From assembly GCA_007859835.1 (NCBI GenBank), contig SJPJ01000001.1, forward strand, positions 7,342,543 to 7,393,186: a stretch of DNA of 50,644 nt. Reading direction: 5' to 3'. The notes below the pieces were generated by a model, which was not told where the DNA came from, searched no databases, and saw only the letters and a program-made list of their open reading frames with translations. Positions 19,511 to 27,236 of this stretch are shown one piece after another (positions within the stretch are counted from its first letter, which is position 1; every line of letters begins with the position of its first letter). A program made the position numbers and the translations under genes. The stretch comes from Novipirellula herctigrandis (GTDB taxonomy: Bacteria > Planctomycetota > Planctomycetia > Pirellulales > Pirellulaceae).

Positions 19511-20275
19511 ATGAAGATTCCTCTACATCTCATTGTAATTCTTCTGCTCGCGCCACCGACATCGACAGCCCTCGGGCAGGACGCATCCGGCTCTGAAAAG
19601 GTTGCCGGTGGTACTGGTCAACTTGAATCGGCCACGCCCCCAAGAGCGGATCCGAAGAGTTTGTTCAACGGCAAGGACTTGACCGGTTGGCATGTCGACG
19701 TGCCTCGCAAGGACAAGAATCCGGACATCAAACCGACGTTCATTGTCCGTGACGGCAAACTTGTCAGCCTTGGCAATCCGCAGGGACATCTGATCACCGA
19801 TGCGAAATACGAGAATTATCGTCTTGAGGTCGAATACCGTTTCGCAGGCAAGCCGGGCAACTGCGGTGTCTTAGTGCATGCTTCAACGCCTCGAATGCTC
19901 TACAAAATGTTTCCGAAATCAATCGAAGTTCAGATGAACCATACGCACGCTGGCGACTTCTGGTGCATTGGTGCAGACATTACCGTTCCGGACATGATCA
20001 ACCGGCGAGGTCCAGAGGAGAATTGGGGAGTGATCGAAGGAAAGGGCCGACGTATCCTGAATCTGACAGATGGTTCCGAGAAGCCGATCGGCCAATGGAA
20101 CAAAATGATCATTGAGTGCGTTGATGATGCTGTCAAAGTGAGGGTGAACGGCGATCTGGTTAACCACGGAACAAAGTGCTCAGTCACAAGCGGTCAAATC
20201 GCACTTCAGGCAGAAGGATCGGAAGTCGAATTCCGCAAATTGTTACTCACCCCAATTAGGAAACTGATGGACTGA
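19511..20275 (+). CDS. Exported DUF1080 protein (3-keto-glycoside hydrolase-type)
   Basis: 254 residues, signal peptide about 1-22 (ending ALGQ), then a linker to about 48. The domain covers about 48-250: SLFNGKDLTGWHVD at its start, NYRLEVEYRF, GNCGVLVHAS, SIEVQMNHTHAGDFW, GQWNKMIIEC and IALQAEGSEVEFRKL. This is the DUF1080 jelly-roll family (PF06439-type), in which some members cleave 3-keto-disaccharides or 3-keto-glycosides. It stands alone here but is also present as the C-terminal domain of the 11904-13970 sulfatase. It sits between sulfatase genes in the plus-strand run, consistent with glycan breakdown. The substrate is not known. Confidence 0.9.
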   Translation: MKIPLHLIVILLLAPPTSTALGQDASGSEKVAGGTGQLESATPPRADPKSLFNGKDLTGWHVDVPRKDKNPDIKPTFIVRDGKLVSLGNPQGHLITDAKYENYRLEVEYRFAGKPGNCGVLVHASTPRMLYKMFPKSIEVQMNHTHAGDFWCIGADITVPDMINRRGPEENWGVIEGKGRRILNLTDGSEKPIGQWNKMIIECVDDAVKVRVNGDLVNHGTKCSVTSGQIALQAEGSEVEFRKLLLTPIRKLMD

Positions 20276-20356
20276 TCGTATTGCATTGCTTGCGTGTCGT
20301 CTCGTTGGCTAGGCCGGTTGTTTCTCGCTACTCACCAAATTGCTCAGGCGTTTTCC

Positions 20357-21766
20357 ATGCTTCGTTCTAAATCGATACTCGTATTGCTCGGACTATTGGT
20401 CGCCTGCTGGTTAGCCGTGCCCGTTCAATCTGAACAACCAAACGTTCTGTTGATCGCGATTGACGATTTGAACAACTGGGTTGGTTGTTTGAATGGGCAT
20501 CCGCAAGCTCGTTCGCCCAATATCGATCGACTTGCTGAACGCGGTACGTTGTTCACCAACGCTCATTGTCAGGCACCAATCTGTAATCCGTCGCGGACCA
20601 GCATCATGTATGGAATGCGGCCATCGACCAGCGGCGTATACATGAATTCGCCACTACCATGGACCGTGGAGTCTTTAAAGAACCGCGTCACATTATCGCG
20701 TCATTTCGCTGCGAGCGGTTACAAGACCTACACTGCGGGCAAGATCTATCACGGCTCGGGGTTGCCTCCCGGTGACTTTGACGAAGTCGGTCCCCGGCCT
20801 GGACAGCGACAAAAAATGGATGAACGTCTAGTCCCCGAGACGCGCGACGGGGCCAAAGGACTATGGGATTTCGGCGGCCAGTCTTACAAAGAAGAGCTGT
20901 TCCAAGATTATGTCGATGCGTCGTGGGCGATCGACGTCATTGGTAAGCAATCCGAGCAACCGTTTTTCGTGGCGGTCGGCTTCTATCGGCCCCATGTTCC
21001 TCTCTATTCGCCAACTCGAGTGTTCAATGCAATTCCGGCTGATACGATTCAACTACCGGAGGTCAAAGACGGTGACCGCGACGACCTGCCAGGCATTGCA
21101 ACCAAACTGACGAAGGCTCCTGCGGCGCCCGCTCATTCATGGTTTGTGGAAAGCGGACGCTGGAAAGAAGCCGTGCAGTCGTACCTAGCCTGCGTCCGTT
21201 GGACCGACGAACAAGTTGGTCGTGTAGTTGATGCCCTGGCAACCAGTCCGCATGCGGACAATACGATCGTTGTCCTATATTCGGACCATGGCTTTTTTCT
21301 GGGTGAAAAGGAACGTTGGGCGAAGCAATCGCTTTGGGAACAAGCCACTCGCGTGCCTTTCATCATCCGTGTGCCGGGCATGGAACAGGGCAAGCGATGC
21401 AAACGTCCTGTTGAGTTGTTGTCGATCTATCCTACGCTGATCGAATTGTGTGGATTGCCAACCCGAGAGGGACTAGAAGGTGTCAGCTTGAAACCGTTGC
21501 TGGAAAACCCAACTGCAGAATGGCCAAATGTGGCATTGACGACGTTTGGCAAAGACAATCACACCGTCCGCAATGAAACGCATCGGTACATTCGATACAG
21601 CGATGGGAGTGAGGAACTCTACGATTTGCGAAACGATCCGAACGAATGGAGCAACCTTGCTGGCGACGAATCGCTGACGAGCCTGAAAGCTGGATTGTCA
21701 AAGTTTTTTCCCGATTTTAACGCCGAACCAGCCAGAGGCGGCAAACGCAGAAAAGCAAACAAGTAA
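20357..21766 (+). CDS. Exported S1-family sulfatase (iduronate-2-sulfatase-like)
   Basis: 469 residues from ATG 20357. A GTG start at 20294 is possible but the signal peptide begins at the ATG (LLGLLVACWLAVPVQS). Active site C-N-P-S-R (C76-R80). Metal pair D36-D37 in IDDLNNWVGCLNGHPQARSP. Later motifs include GKIYH (instead of GKWH), YSDHGFFLGEK and WEQATRVPFII, as in the iduronate-2-sulfatase-like branch. It ends with a basic tail (ARGGKRRKANK). It is closely followed by another sulfatase (53-base gap). It is a paralogue of the genes at 6871 and 32047. Substrate unknown. Confidence 0.94.
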   Translation: MLRSKSILVLLGLLVACWLAVPVQSEQPNVLLIAIDDLNNWVGCLNGHPQARSPNIDRLAERGTLFTNAHCQAPICNPSRTSIMYGMRPSTSGVYMNSPLPWTVESLKNRVTLSRHFAASGYKTYTAGKIYHGSGLPPGDFDEVGPRPGQRQKMDERLVPETRDGAKGLWDFGGQSYKEELFQDYVDASWAIDVIGKQSEQPFFVAVGFYRPHVPLYSPTRVFNAIPADTIQLPEVKDGDRDDLPGIATKLTKAPAAPAHSWFVESGRWKEAVQSYLACVRWTDEQVGRVVDALATSPHADNTIVVLYSDHGFFLGEKERWAKQSLWEQATRVPFIIRVPGMEQGKRCKRPVELLSIYPTLIELCGLPTREGLEGVSLKPLLENPTAEWPNVALTTFGKDNHTVRNETHRYIRYSDGSEELYDLRNDPNEWSNLAGDESLTSLKAGLSKFFPDFNAEPARGGKRRKANK

Positions 21767-21819
21767 ACGCGTAAAAGTACTAAACGGTATCGATTCACAC
21801 TCAGTTTATAAATAGTCAC

Positions 21820-23379
21820 ATGAAGACCCACTTACAAATTATTGCCATTTTCCTTCTTACGTTATCAACGTCGGTCGCAGCCGACAAACCAAACGTTGTG
21901 ATCATTTACGGAGACGATGTTGGTTACGCCGATGTCGGAGCCTATGGATCGAGGCTTATCCCCACGCCGAACATTGACAAACTTGCCAGCGAAGGCCTGA
22001 TGTTCACCGATGGGCACTGTTCGGCAGCGACGTGCACGCCGTCACGCTTCTCGATGCTGACCGGAATTCACGGCTTCCGGCATGGCGTACGAGTGCTCGC
22101 TCCGAACGCGCCGTCTAAGATCACGCCGGAGATGTTCACTTTGCCGCAGTTGTTTAAGACGGCGGGCTATCACACGGCAGTGATTGGCAAGTGGCATCTG
22201 GGAATCGGAGACGGCAAGACGCCGGTGGATTGGAACGGCGATGTCAAACCCGGTCCTTTAGAAGTCGGGTTCGACTACTCGTTTCTGCTGCCTTCGACAA
22301 ATGACCGTGTTCCCTGTGTTTATGTTGAGAACCACCGCGTCGTGAATCTCGATCCTAAAGACCCGCTTTACGTTGGCAAAAAGCCCGACGAAGTGGTCTG
22401 CACGGAATATCCGGACGGTAAAGAGAATCCAGAGGCGATGACGTACTACAGAAGCAGCCACGGTCACAACAATTCCGTGATCAACGGAATCGGCCGCATC
22501 GGAAAACAGTTCGGAGGCAAGTCGGCCTTGTGGAACGACGAGACGATGGCCGATGTGTTCGTGGAAAAGACAAAGGCATACCTCAGCTCTCGGAAGGCTA
22601 ATGAGCCGTTTTTCCTCTATTTTTCGTCACAGGATATTCACGTTCCGCGAGCGCCGCACCCCAGGTTCAAGGGCAAATCGAAACTGTCTTACCGAGGTGA
22701 CGCGATGGTGCAGCTGGATTGGGCTACCGGCGAGATTCTCAAGGCACTCGACTCTCAGGGCCTTTCCGAAAACACGATCGTCATTTTCTCTAGCGACAAC
22801 GGCCCTGTCTATGACGACGGATACGAAGATGGCACCACCGTGCGGACTTCCACCAAGGAAGTCGATCGCGGCCATGATGCATCCGGTCCGTACCGAGGTG
22901 GCAAATATCAGATCTACGAAGGTGGCACGCGAGTCCCGTTCATCGTGAAATGGCCGGGGCACATTCAACCGGGCAAGTCAGACGCGATCGTAAACCAGAT
23001 CGATTTCACAGCGTCGTTTGCCAATCTGCTGGGCGTCACGCTCGAAGATGATCAAGCCATTGACAGCCGGAACATTCTACCGGCATTACTAGGCAAAAGC
23101 GACAAAGGCCATACTTACATGGTCGAAGAAGCTGGTCGCAAACTCGCGTTGAGGCAAGGTTCGTGGAAGTACGTTCAAGGTGCGAGGAAACAGTCTGGAA
23201 AACAGAACCAATCCGGAGAACTCTACAACCTTGATTCCGACATCGGTGAGCAGCAGGACGAGGCGAAGGAAAATCCAGCTCTTGTCAAAGAGATGCAGGC
23301 ACTACTGGATTCCCTTGTCGAAACGACGAGTGGAGTCAGAAATCACAACGGTGACTCGCCAGACGAAGGCAACCAATAA
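21820..23379 (+). CDS. Exported S1-family sulfatase (arylsulfatase A/GALNS-like)
   Basis: 519 residues, signal peptide about 1-20 (ending SVAA). Active site C-T-P-S-R (C72-R76), the textbook motif. Metal pair D32-D33 in YGDDVGYADVGAYG. GKWHLG and SSDNGPVYDDGY complete the set. The long insertion around residues 125-200, with EVGFDYSFLLPSTNDRVPCVY, is characteristic of GALNS-type paralogues. No strongly basic tail here. The stop codon overlaps the next gene's start by one base (TAATG), so translation of the two is probably coupled. Substrate unknown. Confidence 0.95.
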   Translation: MKTHLQIIAIFLLTLSTSVAADKPNVVIIYGDDVGYADVGAYGSRLIPTPNIDKLASEGLMFTDGHCSAATCTPSRFSMLTGIHGFRHGVRVLAPNAPSKITPEMFTLPQLFKTAGYHTAVIGKWHLGIGDGKTPVDWNGDVKPGPLEVGFDYSFLLPSTNDRVPCVYVENHRVVNLDPKDPLYVGKKPDEVVCTEYPDGKENPEAMTYYRSSHGHNNSVINGIGRIGKQFGGKSALWNDETMADVFVEKTKAYLSSRKANEPFFLYFSSQDIHVPRAPHPRFKGKSKLSYRGDAMVQLDWATGEILKALDSQGLSENTIVIFSSDNGPVYDDGYEDGTTVRTSTKEVDRGHDASGPYRGGKYQIYEGGTRVPFIVKWPGHIQPGKSDAIVNQIDFTASFANLLGVTLEDDQAIDSRNILPALLGKSDKGHTYMVEEAGRKLALRQGSWKYVQGARKQSGKQNQSGELYNLDSDIGEQQDEAKENPALVKEMQALLDSLVETTSGVRNHNGDSPDEGNQ

Positions 23380-24911
23380 TGAATCGCAATACGATGAGAC
23401 GCTTGGTCATGCTAGTCATGATCCTCGGAGCATTCGCAACGGATTCGTTCGCAGCTGACAAGCCAAACATATTGTTCGCGATCGCAGATGATGCAACCTG
23501 GCGACACTTCGGAGCCTACGGCTGTGAATTCGTGGAAACACCCAACTTCGATCGGGTCGCCAAGCAGGGTGTTCTATTCAAAAACTGCTACACAACCAAT
23601 CCGAAATGCTCGCCGTCGCGTGCCACGATCCTGACCGGACGAAACACATGGGAACTGGAAGACTCGTGCAACCACTTCGGAATCTTTTGGAACAAATTTA
23701 AGGTCTATCCCGATCTACTGGAGGCCGACGGATACCACATCGGACACACCGGCAAAGGCTGGTGGCCGGGCGACTTTCAGACCGGCGGTTTCAAACGGAA
23801 TCCGGCTGGCCCCGTATACAACAAAGCGAAACTCGATCCTCCAACGAGCAGCATCTCAAAAACCGATTACACCGAGAACTTCCGGACATTCCTCTCCGAA
23901 CGAACCACCGGTCAGCCATTCTACTTTTGGTACGGAGGCAACGAACCGCACCGCTCGTACGAGTTCGGAACCGGTCGAAAAGTCGGTGGCAAGAAACTTG
24001 AAGACGCGGAGGTTCCTCCGTACCTGCCAGATGAGGAAATCGTCCGCGAAGACATCCTCGACTATGCACTGGAGATCGAGTGGTTTGACAAACATCTTGG
24101 CCAGATGTTGCAGATGATCGAAGCAGCGGGTGAACTAGACAACACTCTCGTCGTCGTAACGAGCGACAACGGCATGCCGTTTCCTCGCGTCAAGGGGCAG
24201 ATTTACGACGACGATTTCCACATGCCCATGGCCGCCTGCTGGGGCAAGCACATCAAAGGCGGTCGAGTCGTCGACGATTTCATCAGTTTCTCAGACCTCG
24301 CTCCGACGTTCCTGGAGGCGGCTGGTATTGAACCGCAGCACAAGATCACCGGCAGAAGTTTCATGGACATCCTGCGCTCGGAGAATTCGGGGCAGATCGA
24401 TCCGACACGTAATTTCATCGTTGTCGGCAAGGAACGACACGATCGTGGTCGGCCCAACATGGAAGGGTATCCCGTTCGCGCCATCCGAAACGAATCATTC
24501 ATGTATGCCGTGAACTTCGAGCCTGATCGTTGGCCCGCCTGTGATCCACCAGGATTTGGGAACATCGACGGCTCGCCCACAAAGCGTCGCATCATCGAGA
24601 TGCACGAGCAGGGCAATTCGATGTATTGGGACTTCGCGATGGGAAAACGGCCCGCTGAAGAACTCTATCGTATCGATCGCGATTCGCACTGCATCAACAA
24701 TCTGGCTAACCAACCGGAATACGCCGAGACCAAGGCTCAACTTCGCAACCAGATGTTCGAACTGCTGAAGCAGCAAGAAGACCCGCGTGCTCTTGGCAAT
24801 GGCGCTGTTTTCGATCGCTTTGAGTATGGAAGCTTCAACGGTAAATCGAAGCAGCGGGTTGAAGAGGCGTCCCGCAAAATCGGGAATCGCAAACCTAAGG
24901 GGCGCCAATGA
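23379..24911 (+). CDS. Exported S1-family sulfatase (N-sulfatase-like branch)
   Basis: 510 residues, signal peptide about 1-26 (ending SFAA). Active site C-S-P-S-R (C77-R81). Metal pair D37-D38 in IADDATWRHFGAYG. TSDNGMPFPR marks this as the SGSH-like branch, sharing the segment with the sulfatase at 43368-44891. Its start overlaps the previous stop by one base (TAATG). It ends with a basic stretch (KQRVEEASRKIGNRKPKGRQ). It is last of the long plus-strand run. Substrate unknown; family members can act on N-sulfo or O-sulfo groups. Confidence 0.95.
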   Translation: MNRNTMRRLVMLVMILGAFATDSFAADKPNILFAIADDATWRHFGAYGCEFVETPNFDRVAKQGVLFKNCYTTNPKCSPSRATILTGRNTWELEDSCNHFGIFWNKFKVYPDLLEADGYHIGHTGKGWWPGDFQTGGFKRNPAGPVYNKAKLDPPTSSISKTDYTENFRTFLSERTTGQPFYFWYGGNEPHRSYEFGTGRKVGGKKLEDAEVPPYLPDEEIVREDILDYALEIEWFDKHLGQMLQMIEAAGELDNTLVVVTSDNGMPFPRVKGQIYDDDFHMPMAACWGKHIKGGRVVDDFISFSDLAPTFLEAAGIEPQHKITGRSFMDILRSENSGQIDPTRNFIVVGKERHDRGRPNMEGYPVRAIRNESFMYAVNFEPDRWPACDPPGFGNIDGSPTKRRIIEMHEQGNSMYWDFAMGKRPAEELYRIDRDSHCINNLANQPEYAETKAQLRNQMFELLKQQEDPRALGNGAVFDRFEYGSFNGKSKQRVEEASRKIGNRKPKGRQ

Positions 24912-24923
24912 GAATGCTGCCGC

Positions 24924-25097
24924 ATGTCGAAGCCCTCTGGTCGGGGAAAACGACTTCCAATTGAACAGCGGTGGGAAGGTGATGGTTGGCTCAATTCCGA
25001 ACTGACTCAACACTGGATGGATCTGTATCGTCGAGAACGGCAAGCGGGAAGGCAGACGCGGAAGCCAGCCAGAGAGAACAGGAGAACGCACGTTTAA
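24924..25097 (+). CDS. Small open frame, possible gene remnant
   Basis: A 57-codon frame from ATG 24924 to TAA 25097, starting 12 bases after the previous stop, reads EQRWEGDGWLNSELTQHW then a charged tail. It looks more protein-like than its surroundings but I recognise no family. It could be a small protein or the C-terminal scrap of a lost gene. The remaining bases to 25169 show nothing. Confidence 0.2.
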   Translation: MSKPSGRGKRLPIEQRWEGDGWLNSELTQHWMDLYRRERQAGRQTRKPARENRRTHV

Positions 25098-25169
25098 ACC
25101 CAGAGGCCAACCACTTCTCCTTTTCACTACGAGGATCGACTACCGAATCCCGATTGCGCTAAGTATCAA

Positions 25170-26750
25170 CTATTGTGCGGAAGGGGCCCAACGCAGTTTC
25201 TGTGTGGTTTCAAACTGTACGTCGCAATCGTTTGCGCCAATTTGGCCATAGCGGCTTGCCCCATTGGAAATGAGCTTCCTAAGTTCACGAGTCATCCGTC
25301 GCACCGTTTCTGGATGCTGATCTGAAAGATTCTCTGCTTCAGCAATGTCGTTGTTCAGGTCATAGAGCTCTGCAATCGTTGGCTTGCCACGCGACAGATT
25401 CAAGTTTTTCTCGCCAAGCTTGTAAACTAGTTTCCAAGAGCCTTTGCGGTAGGCGAATTCCCCAAAATTGGAATGGTTCACCATTCCTTTTCGAAGTTCC
25501 GAGGTTTCGTTTGCGGCATTGGTGCTGGTTGCGGTGCTGAGAAAACTGTAGCTATCGACTGCGGCTCCGTCTGGGAGTGCGGCGTCGACGACGTCTGCAA
25601 AAGTTGCAAACATGTCTGTAAGACAAACCATGTGGCTATTGCTTACATTCGCTGCAACGTGGTCGGGCCAACGCACTACAAATGGGACGCGATGTCCGCC
25701 TTCCCAGACATCACCTTTGTGGCCGCGAAAGGGACCACTGGGCATATGCCCCGCCGCGATCAATTCTGGCCAACCGGTGTAATGAGAATGACCGTTGTCC
25801 GCCGTGAAGATGACGATCGTGTTGTCTGCGATTCCGGCGTCATCGATGGCTTGGATAACTTGACCAGCGGACCAGTCGGTTTCCATCACAAAATCGGCGA
25901 TGGGTGCAATACCACTTTTGCCTTTGAAATTTTCTGACGGCACGATCGGTTCGTGTGGTGAGGTCATTGAGAAAAACAAAAAGAATGGCTCTTTTTGTTT
26001 TGCGCGGTCATGAATTTGCGACACCGCTCGGCGGGTAATTTCGGGGAGTATCTGGTCGAACTCCCAGCCAGGTGCCATCGGTTCGCCTTCAAATCCACGT
26101 GGCATTACGGTCCCTTGGGCCGAGTCATATTTGTATTGATCGGTTGGCTGAACGGTGACGCGATCGTTTTCGATCCAGCAGAACGGCGGCATGTTCGGAA
26201 GAACGACGCCAAAGTAGTCGTCAAATCCACGATCAACTGGACCACCGCCGATCCGCTTTTCAAAATCCCATTTGATCTTTTTTTGCGAGTTTCGTGCGAG
26301 CGGTGCCATCGTGGGCTTTTGCGGCCCTTCCCAATCCCAGCCAAGATGCCACTTACCAATGATGGATGTGTGGTAACCGTGGTCTTTCAGGAATCCGGGT
26401 AGTGTAGGGCAGTCGGCAGCAATCAATGGTGGTTCGTAGGAGGCAATAACCCATTCTTGCATGCGGGTCCGCCAGCAATACCTACCGGTTAACAATCCAT
26501 ATCGGGTTGGTGAACAAACCGCCGACGGGCTATGGGCATCTGTGAAACTCATTCCTTGCCGGACAAGCTGGTCCAGGTAGGGTGTTGCAATTTTGTTTTC
26601 GGGGTAGTGGGCTTGAATGTCCCCGACTCCGAAATCGTCTGCCAAGATCACGACGATGTTCGGTTTTGACTCGTCCGCAACAGAGGCAAGCCCAGTGAGA
26701 ACAACACTTAGCGTAGTAAGTAATCCAGTCAATAATCGTTTTCTTGTCAT
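25170..26750 (-). CDS. Exported S1-family sulfatase (arylsulfatase A-like)
   Basis: 526 residues from ATG 26750, chosen because a signal peptide starts there (LLTGLLTTLSVVLTGLASVA). A longer frame to 26864 lacks protein character. Active site C-S-P-T-R (C79-R83), metal pair D38-D39 in LADDFGVGD, GKWHLG, and TADNGHSHYTGW. RGHKGDVWEGGHRVPFVVRWP is the strand carrying the usual Lys and Arg near the sulfate. It stands alone on this strand: the plus-strand run ends before it and a divergent sulfatase begins at 27237. It has no basic tail. Substrate unknown. Confidence 0.95.
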   Translation of the reverse strand: MTRKRLLTGLLTTLSVVLTGLASVADESKPNIVVILADDFGVGDIQAHYPENKIATPYLDQLVRQGMSFTDAHSPSAVCSPTRYGLLTGRYCWRTRMQEWVIASYEPPLIAADCPTLPGFLKDHGYHTSIIGKWHLGWDWEGPQKPTMAPLARNSQKKIKWDFEKRIGGGPVDRGFDDYFGVVLPNMPPFCWIENDRVTVQPTDQYKYDSAQGTVMPRGFEGEPMAPGWEFDQILPEITRRAVSQIHDRAKQKEPFFLFFSMTSPHEPIVPSENFKGKSGIAPIADFVMETDWSAGQVIQAIDDAGIADNTIVIFTADNGHSHYTGWPELIAAGHMPSGPFRGHKGDVWEGGHRVPFVVRWPDHVAANVSNSHMVCLTDMFATFADVVDAALPDGAAVDSYSFLSTATSTNAANETSELRKGMVNHSNFGEFAYRKGSWKLVYKLGEKNLNLSRGKPTIAELYDLNNDIAEAENLSDQHPETVRRMTRELRKLISNGASRYGQIGANDCDVQFETTQKLRWAPSAQ

Positions 26751-27236
26751 TGAAGCTATTCTCGTATGAATTCGATGGTGTTGGGACATTAGCATATCAG
26801 ATAGTCCTGTTCTCGACACAAGATGGGGGTTGTCATGTACAGCCAACTCGCTTCGCGAACTCACAAAATCGAATCGGTTGTCGGCCTATTACGCATCGGA
26901 CGATCGTAATTTCTTCGGCATGTAGCGACTCGTGATTCTCGGCATCACACGTGCAACACTCGATAGGCAGCTAGAAAATGGGGGCGGATAGCCGATTGCA
27001 ACCGGGCGTTTCCGTTGCGCGGCTCATAGCAAGTTCTCAACACGGCACGCCGAATTTTGGACGCTGACGCAAATCGCCAACGAGTTGTCGCAATGTACAA
27101 CCGCGACTGCGTCAGACTGGTATAAATATGCTTTACTAGCTAAGCGTGTTAGAGTTCCGCCCCGCGGTGCCCCAAGACGTACCAATCCCAAAGGCAGGTA
27201 GCAGGATAGGTCCCCCATTTGCGAGATAGCCGGTCG
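26751..27236. other. Divergent intergenic region
   Basis: 486 bases between divergent sulfatases. TATAAAT around 27120 resembles a -10 element for the rightward gene, but no suitably spaced -35 is apparent. No other structure is recognised. Confidence 0.35.

Noticed and set aside
27219-27236. Upstream TTG start for the 27237 sulfatase
   Set aside because: ATG 27237 is followed directly by a signal/anchor segment and is the stronger start codon.
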